Source: Streptomyces sulfonofaciens (GTDB lineage: Bacteria; Actinomycetota; Actinomycetes; Streptomycetales; Streptomycetaceae). From it: DNA of 64,000 bases. The translations under genes were made by a program, and so were the position numbers. Below the pieces are notes generated by a model. That model saw nothing but the letters and a program-made list of their open reading frames with translations, ran no database searches and was not told where the DNA came from. Of the stretch, positions 33,623-42,298 are shown piece after piece. How positions within the stretch are numbered: the first letter of the stretch is position 1; each line of letters begins with the position of its first letter. The DNA lies in assembly GCF_014656295.1 (NCBI RefSeq), contig NZ_BNCD01000011.1:186001-250000 (forward strand), given 5' to 3'.

Positions 33623-34785
33623 TGGCCCACACCTCCGGTGCCATGTCCCCGCCCGCGAGGGCGGGGGCCCCGGCCGACGCGCAGGACGCCGAGGAGCTCC
33701 TGGTGGCCGCCCGGGCGGCGGTCGATCCGGAGCTGCACCGCGCCATCGGGTCACTGCCCGCGGCCATGCGCAGGATCGCCCTCCACCACTTCGGATGGGA
33801 GGGCACCTCCTTCCCGGAGCCCGACCAGAGCGCCCCCGGGGTGAGCCCGCCGGCGGCGCCCCCCGCGCAGCCGGCGGACCCCGCAGGGCCCCTTGGCCCT
33901 GCGGTGCGCAACAGCTCCTCGGGCAAGGCCATCAGGCCCGCGCTGGTGTTCGCCGCGGTGCGCGCCCTCGGCGGGCGCACCGCCGCGGCGGCCCGTGCCG
34001 CGGCGGCCGTGGAGCTGGTCCACAACTTCACCCTCCTGCACGACGACGTCATGGACCGCGACACCACCCGCAGGCACCGCCCCACGGCCTGGACCGTCTT
34101 CGGCACGCCCGACGCCATCCTCGCGGGCGACGCCCTGCAGGCCCTCGCGCAGCGGCTGCTCGCCGAGGACCCGCACCCGGCGGCGCCCGTCGCCGCCGCC
34201 CGGCTCGCCACCTGTGTCGTGGAACTCTGCGAGGGCCAGCAGGCGGACACCGCCATGGAGCGGCGCGGGCCCGAGGACGTCACCCTGGAGGAGTGCCTTG
34301 CCATGGCCGAGGCCAAGACAGGGGCCCTGTTGGGCTGCGCCTGCGCCCTGGGCGGGCTCTACGCGGGCGCGGCGGACGAGGACGTGGCCGCCCTCGACGC
34401 CTTCGGGCGCGAGGCCGGGCTGGCTTTCCAGCTCATCGACGATGTGATCGGCATCTGGGGGGACCCGCGGCGCACCGGCAAGCCGGCCGGCGCCGACCTG
34501 ATGGCCCGTAAGAAGTCCCTGCCGGTGGTGGCCGCACTCACCTCGGGCACCCCCGCGTCCGCCGAGCTGGCCGAGCTGTACCGGGTGCCCGCCATCCATG
34601 CGACGGCGGACCTGGAGCGCACGGTGCAGGCCGTGGAGCGGGCCGGCGGCCGCGACTGGGCACAGGCGCACGCCGCCGACCGGATGGCACGCGCCGTACA
34701 GCACCTGTCCCGCGCGGTTCCCGAACCCGCGGCGGCGGGCGGGCTGCTGGCCCTGGCCGAGTTCGTCACCCGGCGCAGCGCCTGA
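33622..34785 (+). CDS. Polyprenyl diphosphate synthase, probable encapsulin cargo
   Basis: 387 residues, trans-isoprenyl diphosphate synthase fold. GKAIRP at 101-106 (substrate phosphate), first Asp-rich motif LHDDVMDRD (DDVMD 141-145) and second QLIDDVIGIWGD (DDVIG 273-277) are intact, so the enzyme should condense isopentenyl diphosphate with an allylic primer; chain length is not predictable by eye. A Pro/Ala-rich segment at about 68-95 interrupts the N-terminal part and looks disordered, the kind of segment used to load cargo into family 2 encapsulins. It starts at ATG 33622 in a TGATG overlap with the shell gene and is the last gene of the operon. Confidence 0.88.
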   Translation: MAHTSGAMSPPARAGAPADAQDAEELLVAARAAVDPELHRAIGSLPAAMRRIALHHFGWEGTSFPEPDQSAPGVSPPAAPPAQPADPAGPLGPAVRNSSSGKAIRPALVFAAVRALGGRTAAAARAAAAVELVHNFTLLHDDVMDRDTTRRHRPTAWTVFGTPDAILAGDALQALAQRLLAEDPHPAAPVAAARLATCVVELCEGQQADTAMERRGPEDVTLEECLAMAEAKTGALLGCACALGGLYAGAADEDVAALDAFGREAGLAFQLIDDVIGIWGDPRRTGKPAGADLMARKKSLPVVAALTSGTPASAELAELYRVPAIHATADLERTVQAVERAGGRDWAQAHAADRMARAVQHLSRAVPEPAAAGGLLALAEFVTRRSA

Positions 34786-35137
34786 CGCGACTGCGACCGC
34801 GGCTCGGCATGGCGTGGGCGTGGGCGTGACGAGGGCGGGCCGACCGTGCCGCGGTGCCGTGGGCTCCCCCTGCCCGGCGGCACCCGGACGGGGCCGCCGC
34901 GCGGGAGGCCGCCGGGCCCCCCGCGGGCCCGGGCCCGCGCTCGGCACGGAGGGCCGAGCCGCCCCGGCACGGGGCCCACCGCGCGTTGCGGATGCCCGGG
35001 CGCGGAGACGACCACGGACGGAGCGGACCGGACACCGCGGCGAGCCCGGCGGACATGGACCGGGTGGGCATGAGGGTGCCACCGCGCGCGGGCGTGCGCC
35101 CCGGGGCGACCGGGCAGGCAGGCTCTAGCGTGGAGCC
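34786..35137 (+). other. GC-rich spacer after the encapsulin operon
   Basis: 352 bases with no supported gene, only GC-rich frames of biased composition. TAGCGT at 35127-35132 just before GGAGCC and the ATG at 35138 may be a -10 element giving a very short leader. Confidence 0.5.
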
Positions 35138-35470
35138 ATGACAGAACTGCTGCACATCACCGAGCGGTCCTTGTGGGAAGCGGCACGCGAGCGGGGTGCC
35201 TACGAGATGTCCACCCGCGGACGCACCCTGCAGGAGCAGGGTTTCATCCACTGTTCGCTGCGGCACCAACTGCCGGGCGTGGCCCGGGTCGTGTACGGCG
35301 ACCACCCGGATCCGGGCGATCTGGTGGTCCTGGTGATAGACGGGGACCGGCTCTCGGCTCCGGTACGGCACGAGGCCCTGGAGCCGGGCGGTGAGGTGTT
35401 TCCGCACATCTACGGTCCGCTGCCGGTCGACGCGGTCGTCGAGGTGGAGCCCTGGCGCCCTGGGGAGTGA
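35138..35470 (+). CDS. DUF952 family protein
   Basis: 110 residues, a single DUF952 domain with its hallmark segments LLHITERSLWEAA, QGFIHCS and FPHIYGPLPVDAVV. Function unknown; the fold is small alpha/beta and the conserved His residues suggest an enzyme. It is monocistronic and convergent with the MFS gene. Confidence 0.88.
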   Translation: MTELLHITERSLWEAARERGAYEMSTRGRTLQEQGFIHCSLRHQLPGVARVVYGDHPDPGDLVVLVIDGDRLSAPVRHEALEPGGEVFPHIYGPLPVDAVVEVEPWRPGE

Positions 35471-35652
35471 GCTGGGACGTCCTGGGCCCCGGCACGCCGG
35501 GGCCGGGCGCATCCGCGTTCGGCCCCGGCGCCCCTCCGCCTCCGCGCCCGGGCGGTACCGAAAGGCCGGCGGCCGGCCCTGGGGCCGACCGGGCAGCCAC
35601 TGCGCACCCGCCGGCCGCACGCGCCCGTACTGGACCGGTGGACGACAGCTCT

Positions 35653-36900
35653 TCAGGGCGCGGGGGACGCGGGCCGATGCCGTGCGGCCGTTGCCCGTCG
35701 CCCGGCCGTGCGGGAGCCCCCGCCGCCCCGGGAGACCGTCAACGCCATCACGGCGAACGCGACGGCGCATGTCGCGGCCGGAACCCAGAACAGGCCCGGA
35801 AGGCCGAGGGAGCCGGCGAACACCCCTGCCACCACGCCGCTGAGGCCCTTGGCGGCGGCGACCGCGACGAAGAAGCTCGCCGTGGCGGTGCCGACACGAG
35901 GGCCGAGGAGGCGCTGGCCGTAGGTGGGACCGACCCCGTGCAGGGCGGCGAACACCCAGACGTGGGAGAGCTGGATCGCGTAGACGGCGGCGAGGTGGTG
36001 GATGCCCGCAAGCAGGCCGTAGCACACGGCGGCCACCCCGACCGCGATCGTGATGATCCACTCGGCGCCGAACCGCGCGGACAGCGCCCCCAGCATAGGG
36101 AAGGCGACCAGTTCGAGCCCTGCGCACAGCCCGAACAGGAATCCACTGGCGAGCAGTGAACAGCCGAGGTTGTCGATGATGTAGATGGGGAGGTAGGAGG
36201 TCTTCAGGAAATCGCCCATCAGCACCATGCTCAGGAGGGCGCAGAAGAAGGCCAACCGAACAAGCCCGCCCGGCTCCGCGGCACCGGCCGGACCCTCTTT
36301 CCGGCTCTCCTCCTCGGAACTCGCAGGTGCGGCGCTCTTCGCGATGAAAGCTATGCTCAGATAAAGTAATCCGGAGAAAGAGAAAGCCGCCTTGATACCG
36401 CCGATCCCGGCGAGCATCGACCCCAGCAGAGGGCCGATCATGAAGCCCACGGAAAAGCAGGACCGAAGAGCGCTCGTCACCTTGGCGCGCCCCCTCCCCA
36501 CCGATTCCGGAGACGCCGCTATGGCGGCGAACACCTGGGAGTTGAGGACGGTCGAGAGCGACAGGAAGCAGGCGGCGACCAGGAGCACCTGCGTCACGCT
36601 GCGGGTCCAGCCCACCGCCAGCCACCCGGTGCTGAGCAGAAGTGCGGTGGTGCGAATGATCCCGATATTCGAGCTTCGGCGGTCCGACACACGGCCCATG
36701 ACGAGTCCGACGAGGGAACCGAGCAACGAGGTCGTGGTGATGTATCCCGCCTCGGACAGCGTGCCGCCCGCCGCCGTCGTCACATGGAGGGGCAGCAGCG
36801 GCACACCGCACGACGACGCCGTACCGGCGGCGACGAGCATCGCCGCGTGCACCCGGTACGCAGGCGCGGCATAGATTTCCAGAACGCCCGGCAGTTTCAT
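35653..36900 (-). CDS. MFS efflux transporter, sugar-efflux (Set)-like, with a TTA codon
   Basis: 415 residues, 12 predicted membrane segments with a hydrophilic loop (about SSEEESRKEGP) in the middle. The region LLSTVLNSQVFAAIAASPES-like, GRGRAKVTSALRSCFSVGFM and MIGPLLGSMLAG is reminiscent of the SetA/SetB sugar-efflux group; the true substrate is unknown. Two signs of foreign origin: the 5' half is AT-richer than its neighbours, and a TTA leucine codon occurs (complement of 36367-36369, in GLLYL), so translation should need the bldA tRNA. The ATG at 36900 has only a weak ribosome site. It is divergent from two tiny ORFs. Confidence 0.8.
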   Translation of the reverse strand: MKLPGVLEIYAAPAYRVHAAMLVAAGTASSCGVPLLPLHVTTAAGGTLSEAGYITTTSLLGSLVGLVMGRVSDRRSSNIGIIRTTALLLSTGWLAVGWTRSVTQVLLVAACFLSLSTVLNSQVFAAIAASPESVGRGRAKVTSALRSCFSVGFMIGPLLGSMLAGIGGIKAAFSFSGLLYLSIAFIAKSAAPASSEEESRKEGPAGAAEPGGLVRLAFFCALLSMVLMGDFLKTSYLPIYIIDNLGCSLLASGFLFGLCAGLELVAFPMLGALSARFGAEWIITIAVGVAAVCYGLLAGIHHLAAVYAIQLSHVWVFAALHGVGPTYGQRLLGPRVGTATASFFVAVAAAKGLSGVVAGVFAGSLGLPGLFWVPAATCAVAFAVMALTVSRGGGGSRTAGRRATAARHRPASPAP

Positions 36901-37109
36901 CTCGACGTGCCCGGATGCGGGAGCAGACGCGGCCCGCCGAGAAAATGCGAGCCCGCACGATTCCCCGCGTCGGGAGGCGGCTTCGCCGGGGATTCCGCCG
37001 GACACCGCGCGGTATCCGTCCTCGCCGGATGTGGCATGTTTGCCGTGGACATCCTGGATCCGGCCCGCACTTCGGTCATTCCGGCACCTTCCCGAGGGGT
37101 TGAGGCCCG

Positions 37110-37211
37110 ATGATTCACGAGACGTGCTGCATGGACTTCCTGTCCGGCCGCCCTCGCCGGTGCCCCGGGACGGCGCTCACTTGTGGACGAAATCCACGCA
37201 CGCGTGCATGA
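37110..37211 (+). CDS. Possible 33-residue Cys-containing peptide
   Basis: MIHETCCMDFLSGRPRRCPG followed by a 13-residue tail with a fourth Cys. GAGGGG stands upstream at 37094-37099. Its TGA overlaps the ATG of the next small ORF (ATGA at 37208-37211). No homology recognised. The low-GC context and coupling are the only support, and it may be spurious. Confidence 0.25.
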   Translation: MIHETCCMDFLSGRPRRCPGTALTCGRNPRTRA

Positions 37212-37351
37212 CGTCTACAAGTAGCACGGCAATGGCTGCCATCTCAATCGAAGAATTTCATGCCACACGCGAGCATTGGCTGAAAAGGGGCGTCAGATGC
37301 GTCGGAAATCGACTTTCTCGGCAAACCGGAAAAAAGCATGAACCGGACTGA
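37208..37351 (+). CDS. Possible 47-residue small protein
   Basis: Begins MTSTSSTAMAAISIEEFHAT and ends with a basic tail (GNRLSRQTGKKHEPD). It overlaps the preceding small ORF by ATGA and lies in the AT-richest part of the region. Divergent from the MFS pump. Not recognised; support is positional only. Confidence 0.28.
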   Translation: MTSTSSTAMAAISIEEFHATREHWLKRGVRCVGNRLSRQTGKKHEPD

Positions 37352-37782
37352 GATATTCCAGAGGGGAGCGCATCTGCGTGCAGCCGCCTGACGGCCGGAT
37401 AGGCGAGGGGAGGGCAGAGGGGCCGCGGGTGTCCGGGGAGGGCGGGTCCGCGGGCACCCTGCGCGTGCTCCTGGCCGGACGGGCCATCGGCGCTCAGCGG
37501 ATGAGCCGCGGACGCGTTCGCCCGACGCCCGCCGGACGCGCTCCTGAGACGGGCGGGGGCACGGTCCTCGGCCCGCGTACAGCGCATGCGGAGCGGATGG
37601 GGCCCATGGGGCGGGGGCCCTCAGGCCGGGGGCCCGTGGAGAGGGGCCCGTGAGAGAGGGGCCCGTACAGCGGACCGCACCCGGTCCGCTGCGGACGCCG
37701 TGTTCGGCGGCCTGCGGGCCGGGTGCGGACCAGGGAGACGCTGCAACCAAGTCAATCGCAGGTCAGAGGGCATGATTCAGGA
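37352..37782 (+). other. Spacer upstream of sodN 3' end
   Basis: 430 bases of GC-rich sequence without a supported gene; purine-rich runs such as GGCGAGGGGAGGGCAGAGGG near 37402. Because sodN is read toward this region, its mRNA 3' end lies here, but I see no clear hairpin. Confidence 0.45.
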
Positions 37783-38178
37783 TCAGGCCTTCTTGGTCTC
37801 CCAGAAGATCTTGTCGATCTGGGCGATGTGGTCGAGGGCCTTCTGACCCGTCGCCGGGTCGGTGGAGCCCTTGGCGGTGGAAAGGGCCTTCAGGGTGTCG
37901 TTGACGAGCTGGTGCAGCTCCGGGTACTTCTCGAAGTGCGGCGGCTTGAAGTAGTCGCTCCACAGCACCGAGACGTGGTGCTTGGCCAGCTCCGCGCGCT
38001 GCTCCTTGATGACGGTGGCGCGCGCCTGGAAGTGCGGGTCGTCGTTGCCGGCCATCTTCTCCTGGATGGCCTTCACCGACTCCGCCTCGATGCGGGCCTG
38101 GGCAGGGTCGTAGACGCCGCAGGGCAGGTCACAGTGGGCGCTGACCCTGACCTTGGGCGCAAACAGGCGGGAGAGCAT
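37783..38178 (-). CDS. sodN: Nickel superoxide dismutase
   Basis: 131-residue precursor. A 14-residue leader (MLSRLFAPKVRVSA) is cleaved to expose the nickel hook HCDLPCGVY: mature His1, Cys2 and Cys6 bind Ni and detoxify superoxide in the cytoplasm. The rest is the four-helix bundle (KAIQEKMAGNDDPHFQARAT, ELAKHHVSVLWSDYF). The processing protease gene sodX is divergent. In S. coelicolor sodN is regulated by nickel through Nur and an sRNA from sodF that pairs with the sodN 5' end; sodF is not in this window, and I did not find a Nur box by eye. ATG 38178 follows AGGAAGGACAGCT. Confidence 0.97.
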   Translation of the reverse strand: MLSRLFAPKVRVSAHCDLPCGVYDPAQARIEAESVKAIQEKMAGNDDPHFQARATVIKEQRAELAKHHVSVLWSDYFKPPHFEKYPELHQLVNDTLKALSTAKGSTDPATGQKALDHIAQIDKIFWETKKA

Positions 38179-38331
38179 ATAGCTGTCCTTCCTCGTGATC
38201 GTCTTCTCAGGTGGGACATTACTCCGTAGGAGACCTGTTTTCGCGAGTGCCCCCAGGGGCTTAGGACAAAAGTCCGGGGCGAAACTGGGGCAGGTGGAGC
38301 ATGGCCGTGGATCGGACCGGGAGGTTTGCTG

Positions 38332-38772
38332 ATGCCGGAGACAGCGGAGGGGCGAGAGGTCCGGGCGCTGTTCGGGCTCGCCGAGGTGGAGGGGCCTTCG
38401 ATGGTGCCGACGCTGTACCAGGGGGACCAGGTGCTCGTCCGGTACGGCGCACGGGTGGGGCCCGGCCACGTCGTGGTGCTGCGGCATCCGCTCCAGCAGA
38501 ACCTGCTGATCGTCAAGCGTGCCGTGCAGCGCCGCGGGAGTGGCTGGTGGGTGCTCGCGGACAATCCCGGGGCCGGTGCGGACAGCACGGTGTACGGCGC
38601 GGTCCCCGACGAGCTGATCCTCGGCCGGGTGCTCGCACGCTACCGGCCGCGCATCAGGAACCGCGGTCAGTGGCCCCTGGTCGGAACGGTCACCTGGGCG
38701 CTGTCCGCGGTGCGTCCCGTGCTCTCCGGGCGGCCCGCCCGGCTGGCCTCCTGGCGCTTGCGCGCACGGTAG
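38332..38772 (+). CDS. sodX: Nickel superoxide dismutase maturation protease SodX
   Basis: 146 residues, S26 signal-peptidase-like fold without a strong membrane anchor. The serine nucleophile is in VEGPSMVPTL and the general-base lysine in LLIVKRAVQ; the third conserved block is ADNPGAGADSTVYGAV (box E-like). It removes the N-terminal leader of SodN so that nickel can bind. It is divergent from sodN with 153 bases between starts. GGGAGG precedes ATG 38332. Its last 106 bases overlap the convergent CGNR gene. Confidence 0.92.
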   Translation: MPETAEGREVRALFGLAEVEGPSMVPTLYQGDQVLVRYGARVGPGHVVVLRHPLQQNLLIVKRAVQRRGSGWWVLADNPGAGADSTVYGAVPDELILGRVLARYRPRIRNRGQWPLVGTVTWALSAVRPVLSGRPARLASWRLRAR

Positions 38773-39305
38773 GCCGCGACGTTCGCACGTGTCGCGCAGC
38801 GGTCCGAGCAGTACCGCCGCGACCGGTTCGTCGAGGTGTCCAGGTAGGCGTTGCGGCACGGTGCGGCCTGGCAGAGGCCGAGCCGGTCGGCGCCGTGCTC
38901 GGTGAGGTGGAAGGCGAGCCCCATGGCGGCGATCGCGGCGTAGCCCGCGGTCGCGTTCGACGGATGGTCGGCCAGGTGCATGTGCCAGCGCGGATGCCCC
39001 TCCTCGTCGAGGAGGTCGTGGCCGGAGATCTGCGGGCTGACCGGGAACTCCATCAGCAGCGAGTTCAGCAGGTCGACGGCGAGCCGGGCGTCACCGTCGT
39101 CCGCCGCCTCGAAGACGCCGCGCAGCCGGGCCCGTACCGAGCGGAAGCGCGTCACATCGGCGTCGGTGGCGCGCCGGGCCGCCGACTGGTTCTCGCCGAA
39201 CAGCTCCCGTACCGCGTCGACCGAGGTCAGCCTGTCCTTGCCGCGCTTCGGCTCCTCGCTGTTGACCAGCCGCACGGCATAATCCGAGTAATAGGCCAGT
39301 TCCAC
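38667..39305 (-). CDS. CGNR zinc-finger transcriptional regulator (ABATE domain)
   Basis: 212 residues from GTG 39305. N-terminal ABATE/stress-induced domain (about 1-140) and a C-terminal CGNR zinc finger, CQAAPCRNAYLDTSTNRSRR then YCSDRCATRANVAAYRARKR, which binds DNA in this family. The last 35 residues are encoded antisense to the end of sodX, an unusually long 106-base convergent overlap. Targets are unknown; its own start region faces the methyltransferase gene across 95 bases. Confidence 0.85.
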   Translation of the reverse strand: MELAYYSDYAVRLVNSEEPKRGKDRLTSVDAVRELFGENQSAARRATDADVTRFRSVRARLRGVFEAADDGDARLAVDLLNSLLMEFPVSPQISGHDLLDEEGHPRWHMHLADHPSNATAGYAAIAAMGLAFHLTEHGADRLGLCQAAPCRNAYLDTSTNRSRRYCSDRCATRANVAAYRARKRQEASRAGRPESTGRTADSAQVTVPTRGH

Positions 39306-39400
39306 TTGTAATCCTTACCGAGTGCCGATTATGGTCCACAGGGTACGAGTAACGGCTGCCGATCCTTCGAGGGTATTACACGGCAGGTGGAGGGCACCCC

Positions 39401-40162
39401 ATGGCGGATATGACGACCCGGCCCGACTGGCAGGCATGGCAGCGGAGCTGGGACAGGCAGCAGGAGTGGTACATGCCGGACCGCGAGGAGCGGTTCCGGG
39501 TGATGCTCGACATGGTCGAGGCCCTGGTGGGCCCCGCGCCCCGGGTGCTCGACCTGGCGTGCGGCACCGGCAGCATCACGACCCGGCTGCTCGACCGGCT
39601 TCCGGCGGCCACCAGTGTGGGCGTCGACCTCGACCCCGCGCTGCTGACGATCGCCCGGGGCACCTTCGCGGGTGACGAGCGGGTCTCCTTCGTCACCGCC
39701 GACCTCAAGGACCCCGCCTGGGCCGACCGGTTGCCGGCTGCCTCCTACGACGCCGTCCTCACCGCCACCGCCCTGCACTGGATGCACAGCGGCCCCCTCG
39801 CCGCGCTCTACGGCCGGCTCGGCGGCCTGGTCCGCGAGGGCGGCGTCTTCATGAACGCCGACCACATGCCCGATCCCACCACGCCCCGGATCAACGCGGC
39901 GGAGCGTGCCCACCGCCATGCCGCCATGGACAGGGCCAAGGAGGCGGGCGCGCTCGACTGGGCCGACTGGTGGGACCTCGCCGCCGAGGACCCGGTACTG
40001 GCGGAGCCGACGGCCCGGCGCTTCGAGATCTACGGCGAGCACGCGGACGGCGAGACCATGCCCGCCGAGTGGCACCAACGCGTCCTGCGCGAGAGCGGCT
40101 TCGCGGAGGCGCGTACGGTCTGGAGCTCGCCGTCCGACGCGCTGGTGCTGGCGCTGCGGTAG
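39401..40162 (+). CDS. Class I SAM-dependent methyltransferase
   Basis: 253 residues. SAM-binding motif I VLDLACGTGSITTRLLDRL, acidic post-I residue GVDLDPALL, motif II YDAVLTATALHWM. The substrate is not evident; the sequence resembles the small-molecule methyltransferases of the UbiE/TAM type. GGAGGG lies about 13 bases before ATG 39401. Divergent from the CGNR regulator, which could control it. Confidence 0.88.
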   Translation: MADMTTRPDWQAWQRSWDRQQEWYMPDREERFRVMLDMVEALVGPAPRVLDLACGTGSITTRLLDRLPAATSVGVDLDPALLTIARGTFAGDERVSFVTADLKDPAWADRLPAASYDAVLTATALHWMHSGPLAALYGRLGGLVREGGVFMNADHMPDPTTPRINAAERAHRHAAMDRAKEAGALDWADWWDLAAEDPVLAEPTARRFEIYGEHADGETMPAEWHQRVLRESGFAEARTVWSSPSDALVLALR

Positions 40163-40475
40163 GACGGTCGCGCGGGCCCCGCCACCAGCAGCGGGCACCG
40201 CACGCCATGGTCCGGTCGCCTCCGCGCGCGGGCTGCGGTGGGGCCCGCGGGCGCGGGCCCCGGCCGGTCGGTGCCGACCGGGACGCCCCCTGCCGGGCGG
40301 TGCCGGCAGAAGACGCCCTCTGCCGGACGCCGCCGACCGGACGGCGCCCACCCGCACCCGCAAGGCGCGCGGAGAACCGCGTGCGGCCCACGACGAGCCG
40401 GACGGCCGACCGCGGCGGGGAGCCGGGAGCCCGTCGAAGAGGACGCCGGCCGGCCCGGACGGCCGGCCCGCCCCT
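40163..40475 (+). other. Spacer between convergent methyltransferase and ABC genes
   Basis: 313 GC-rich bases; no gene. GCCGGCCGGCCC near 40447 can pair with GGACGGCCGGC just downstream, a weak candidate terminator. Confidence 0.4.
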
Positions 40476-41276
40476 CTACAGCACCTTCGACAGGAACGAC
40501 TGGGTCCGCTCGTGCTGGGGATCGGTCAGCACATCCCGGGGGCGACCGGACTCGACGACGACACCGCCGTCCATGAACACCAGCGAGTCGCCGACCTCCC
40601 GGGCGAACCCCATCTCATGGGTGACGACGATCATCGTCATCCCGGTCTCGGCGAGGTCCCGCATCACGTCGAGCACATCGCCGACCAGCTCGGGGTCGAG
40701 GGCCGAGGTCGGCTCGTCGAAGAGCATCAGCTTGGGGTCCATGGCCAGGGCCCGGGCGATCGCCACCCGCTGCTGCTGTCCTCCGGAGAGCTGGGAGGGG
40801 TAGCTGCCGGCCTTGTCGGCGAGGCCCACGCGCTCCAGCAGTTGTGCGGCACGTTCCCGCGCCGCGCCCTTGTTCATGCCCTTGACCTGGACCGGCGCCT
40901 CCATGATGTTCTCGACGGCGGTCATGTGCGGGAAGAGGTTGAAGCGCTGGAAGACCATGCCGATGTCGCGGCGCTTACGGGCCACCTCGTGGTCCCGCAG
41001 CTCGTGGAGCCGGTCGCCCTGCTGCCGGTAGCCGACCAGGTCGCCGTCGACGTAGAGCCGTCCGGCGTTGATCTTCTCCAGGTGGTTGATGCAGCGCAGG
41101 AAGGTCGACTTGCCGGAGCCCGAGGGACCGATCAGGCAGAACACCTCACCGGAGGCCACCTCCAGGTCGATGCCCTTGAGCACCTGAAGGCTGCCGAAGG
41201 ACTTGTGGACGTCCTCCGCCTTGACCATCGCGCTGGCCGTGGCCCGCCCACCGTCCTGCTTCGTCGGGGTGGTCAT
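40476..41276 (-). CDS. Polar amino acid ABC transporter ATP-binding protein (GlnQ-like)
   Basis: 266 residues. Walker A GPSGSGKST, Q-loop VFQRFNLFPHMT, ABC signature LSGGQQQR, Walker B LMLFDEPTSALD and switch His in VVTHEMGFA; these place it in the glutamine/glutamate (PAAT) family. ATG 41276 overlaps the permease stop (ATGA). With the permease and binding protein upstream it forms a complete importer energised by this subunit. The first 17 residues are a poorly conserved extension. Confidence 0.93.
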   Translation of the reverse strand: MTTPTKQDGGRATASAMVKAEDVHKSFGSLQVLKGIDLEVASGEVFCLIGPSGSGKSTFLRCINHLEKINAGRLYVDGDLVGYRQQGDRLHELRDHEVARKRRDIGMVFQRFNLFPHMTAVENIMEAPVQVKGMNKGAARERAAQLLERVGLADKAGSYPSQLSGGQQQRVAIARALAMDPKLMLFDEPTSALDPELVGDVLDVMRDLAETGMTMIVVTHEMGFAREVGDSLVFMDGGVVVESGRPRDVLTDPQHERTQSFLSKVL

Positions 41277-42244
41277 CCCAGGGCTCCCTTCGGCCGGCCC
41301 AGCGACAGCAGGTTCGCGCGCAGCCGCTGCCAGGGTGTGGGCGGCAGGCTCCGGCTGGAACCGCGTGCGTAGTAGCGCTCGATGTAGTACTGGCCGATGC
41401 TGAGGACCGACGTCATCACCAGGTACCAGGCGGCGGCGAGGAAGAGCATCTCGACCGGGGCGCCGGAGGTCTGGCCGATGTCCTGCGCATACCGCAGCAG
41501 TTCGTAGTACTGCACCGCGGAGACCAGTGAGGTCGTCTTGAGCATGTTGATGACCTCGTTGCCCGTGGGCGGCACGATCACCCGCATGGCCTGCGGGATC
41601 ACGATGCGGCGCAGGGTCTTGCCGTGGCTCATGCCCAGCGCGTGCGCGGCCTCCGTCTGGCCCTCGTCGACGGAGAGCAGCCCGGCCCGGCAGATCTCGG
41701 CCATGTACGCGGCCTCGTTGAGACCGAGGCCCAGCAGCGCCGTCAGGAACGGCGTCATGAAGTCGGACCAGTAGTTCTTGTAGATCGGCCCGAGGTTGAT
41801 GTACTCGAAGACCAGCCCCAGGTTGAACCAGACGAACAACTGGACGAGGACCGGCGTGCCCCGGAAGAACCAGATGTAGAACCACGCGATGGACGAGGTC
41901 ACCGGGTTGCGCGAGAGCCGCATGATCGCGAGGACGACTCCGCCCACCACGCCGATCAGCATCGACAGCAGGGTCAGCAGCAGCGTCTGGCCGGCGCCCT
42001 TGAGGATGCGGTGGTCGAAGAAGTAGTCCGGCACCGCCCCCCAGTTGATCTTCCCCTGGGCGAACGCGTAGACGATCGCCACCAGCACGGCGATGGCGAC
42101 GACGGCCGCGACGTAACGTCCGTAGTGGCGGACCGGGACGGCTCTGATGGCCTGGGGCCCGGCCTGGCCCGCCGGTGCCGCGGGCGCCTTGGCGGGCGAC
42201 GCGTCCTCGGGGGCGCCGCCCGTCCTGTCGATGTCATCTGACAC
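41273..42244 (-). CDS. Polar amino acid ABC transporter permease
   Basis: 323 residues from GTG 42244. A Pro/Ala-rich cytoplasmic N-terminus (1-40) precedes the HisM/GlnP-type permease core with five to six membrane segments; the ATPase-docking loop is EAAHALGMSHGKTLRRIVIP, and FRGTPVLVQLFVWF is the family's early signature. Only one permease gene is present, so it probably works as a homodimer. Second gene of the operon. Confidence 0.92.
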   Translation of the reverse strand: MSDDIDRTGGAPEDASPAKAPAAPAGQAGPQAIRAVPVRHYGRYVAAVVAIAVLVAIVYAFAQGKINWGAVPDYFFDHRILKGAGQTLLLTLLSMLIGVVGGVVLAIMRLSRNPVTSSIAWFYIWFFRGTPVLVQLFVWFNLGLVFEYINLGPIYKNYWSDFMTPFLTALLGLGLNEAAYMAEICRAGLLSVDEGQTEAAHALGMSHGKTLRRIVIPQAMRVIVPPTGNEVINMLKTTSLVSAVQYYELLRYAQDIGQTSGAPVEMLFLAAAWYLVMTSVLSIGQYYIERYYARGSSRSLPPTPWQRLRANLLSLGRPKGALG

Positions 42245-42298
42245 GGGGGTTGCCTTTCACTCCTGACCGGAGGCTGCGCGGCGCTGGACGCCGGATGG

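Noticed and set aside
34786..35137. Possible small gene after the polyprenyl synthase
   Set aside because: All frames are Gly/Pro/Arg-biased with no ribosome site or family resemblance.
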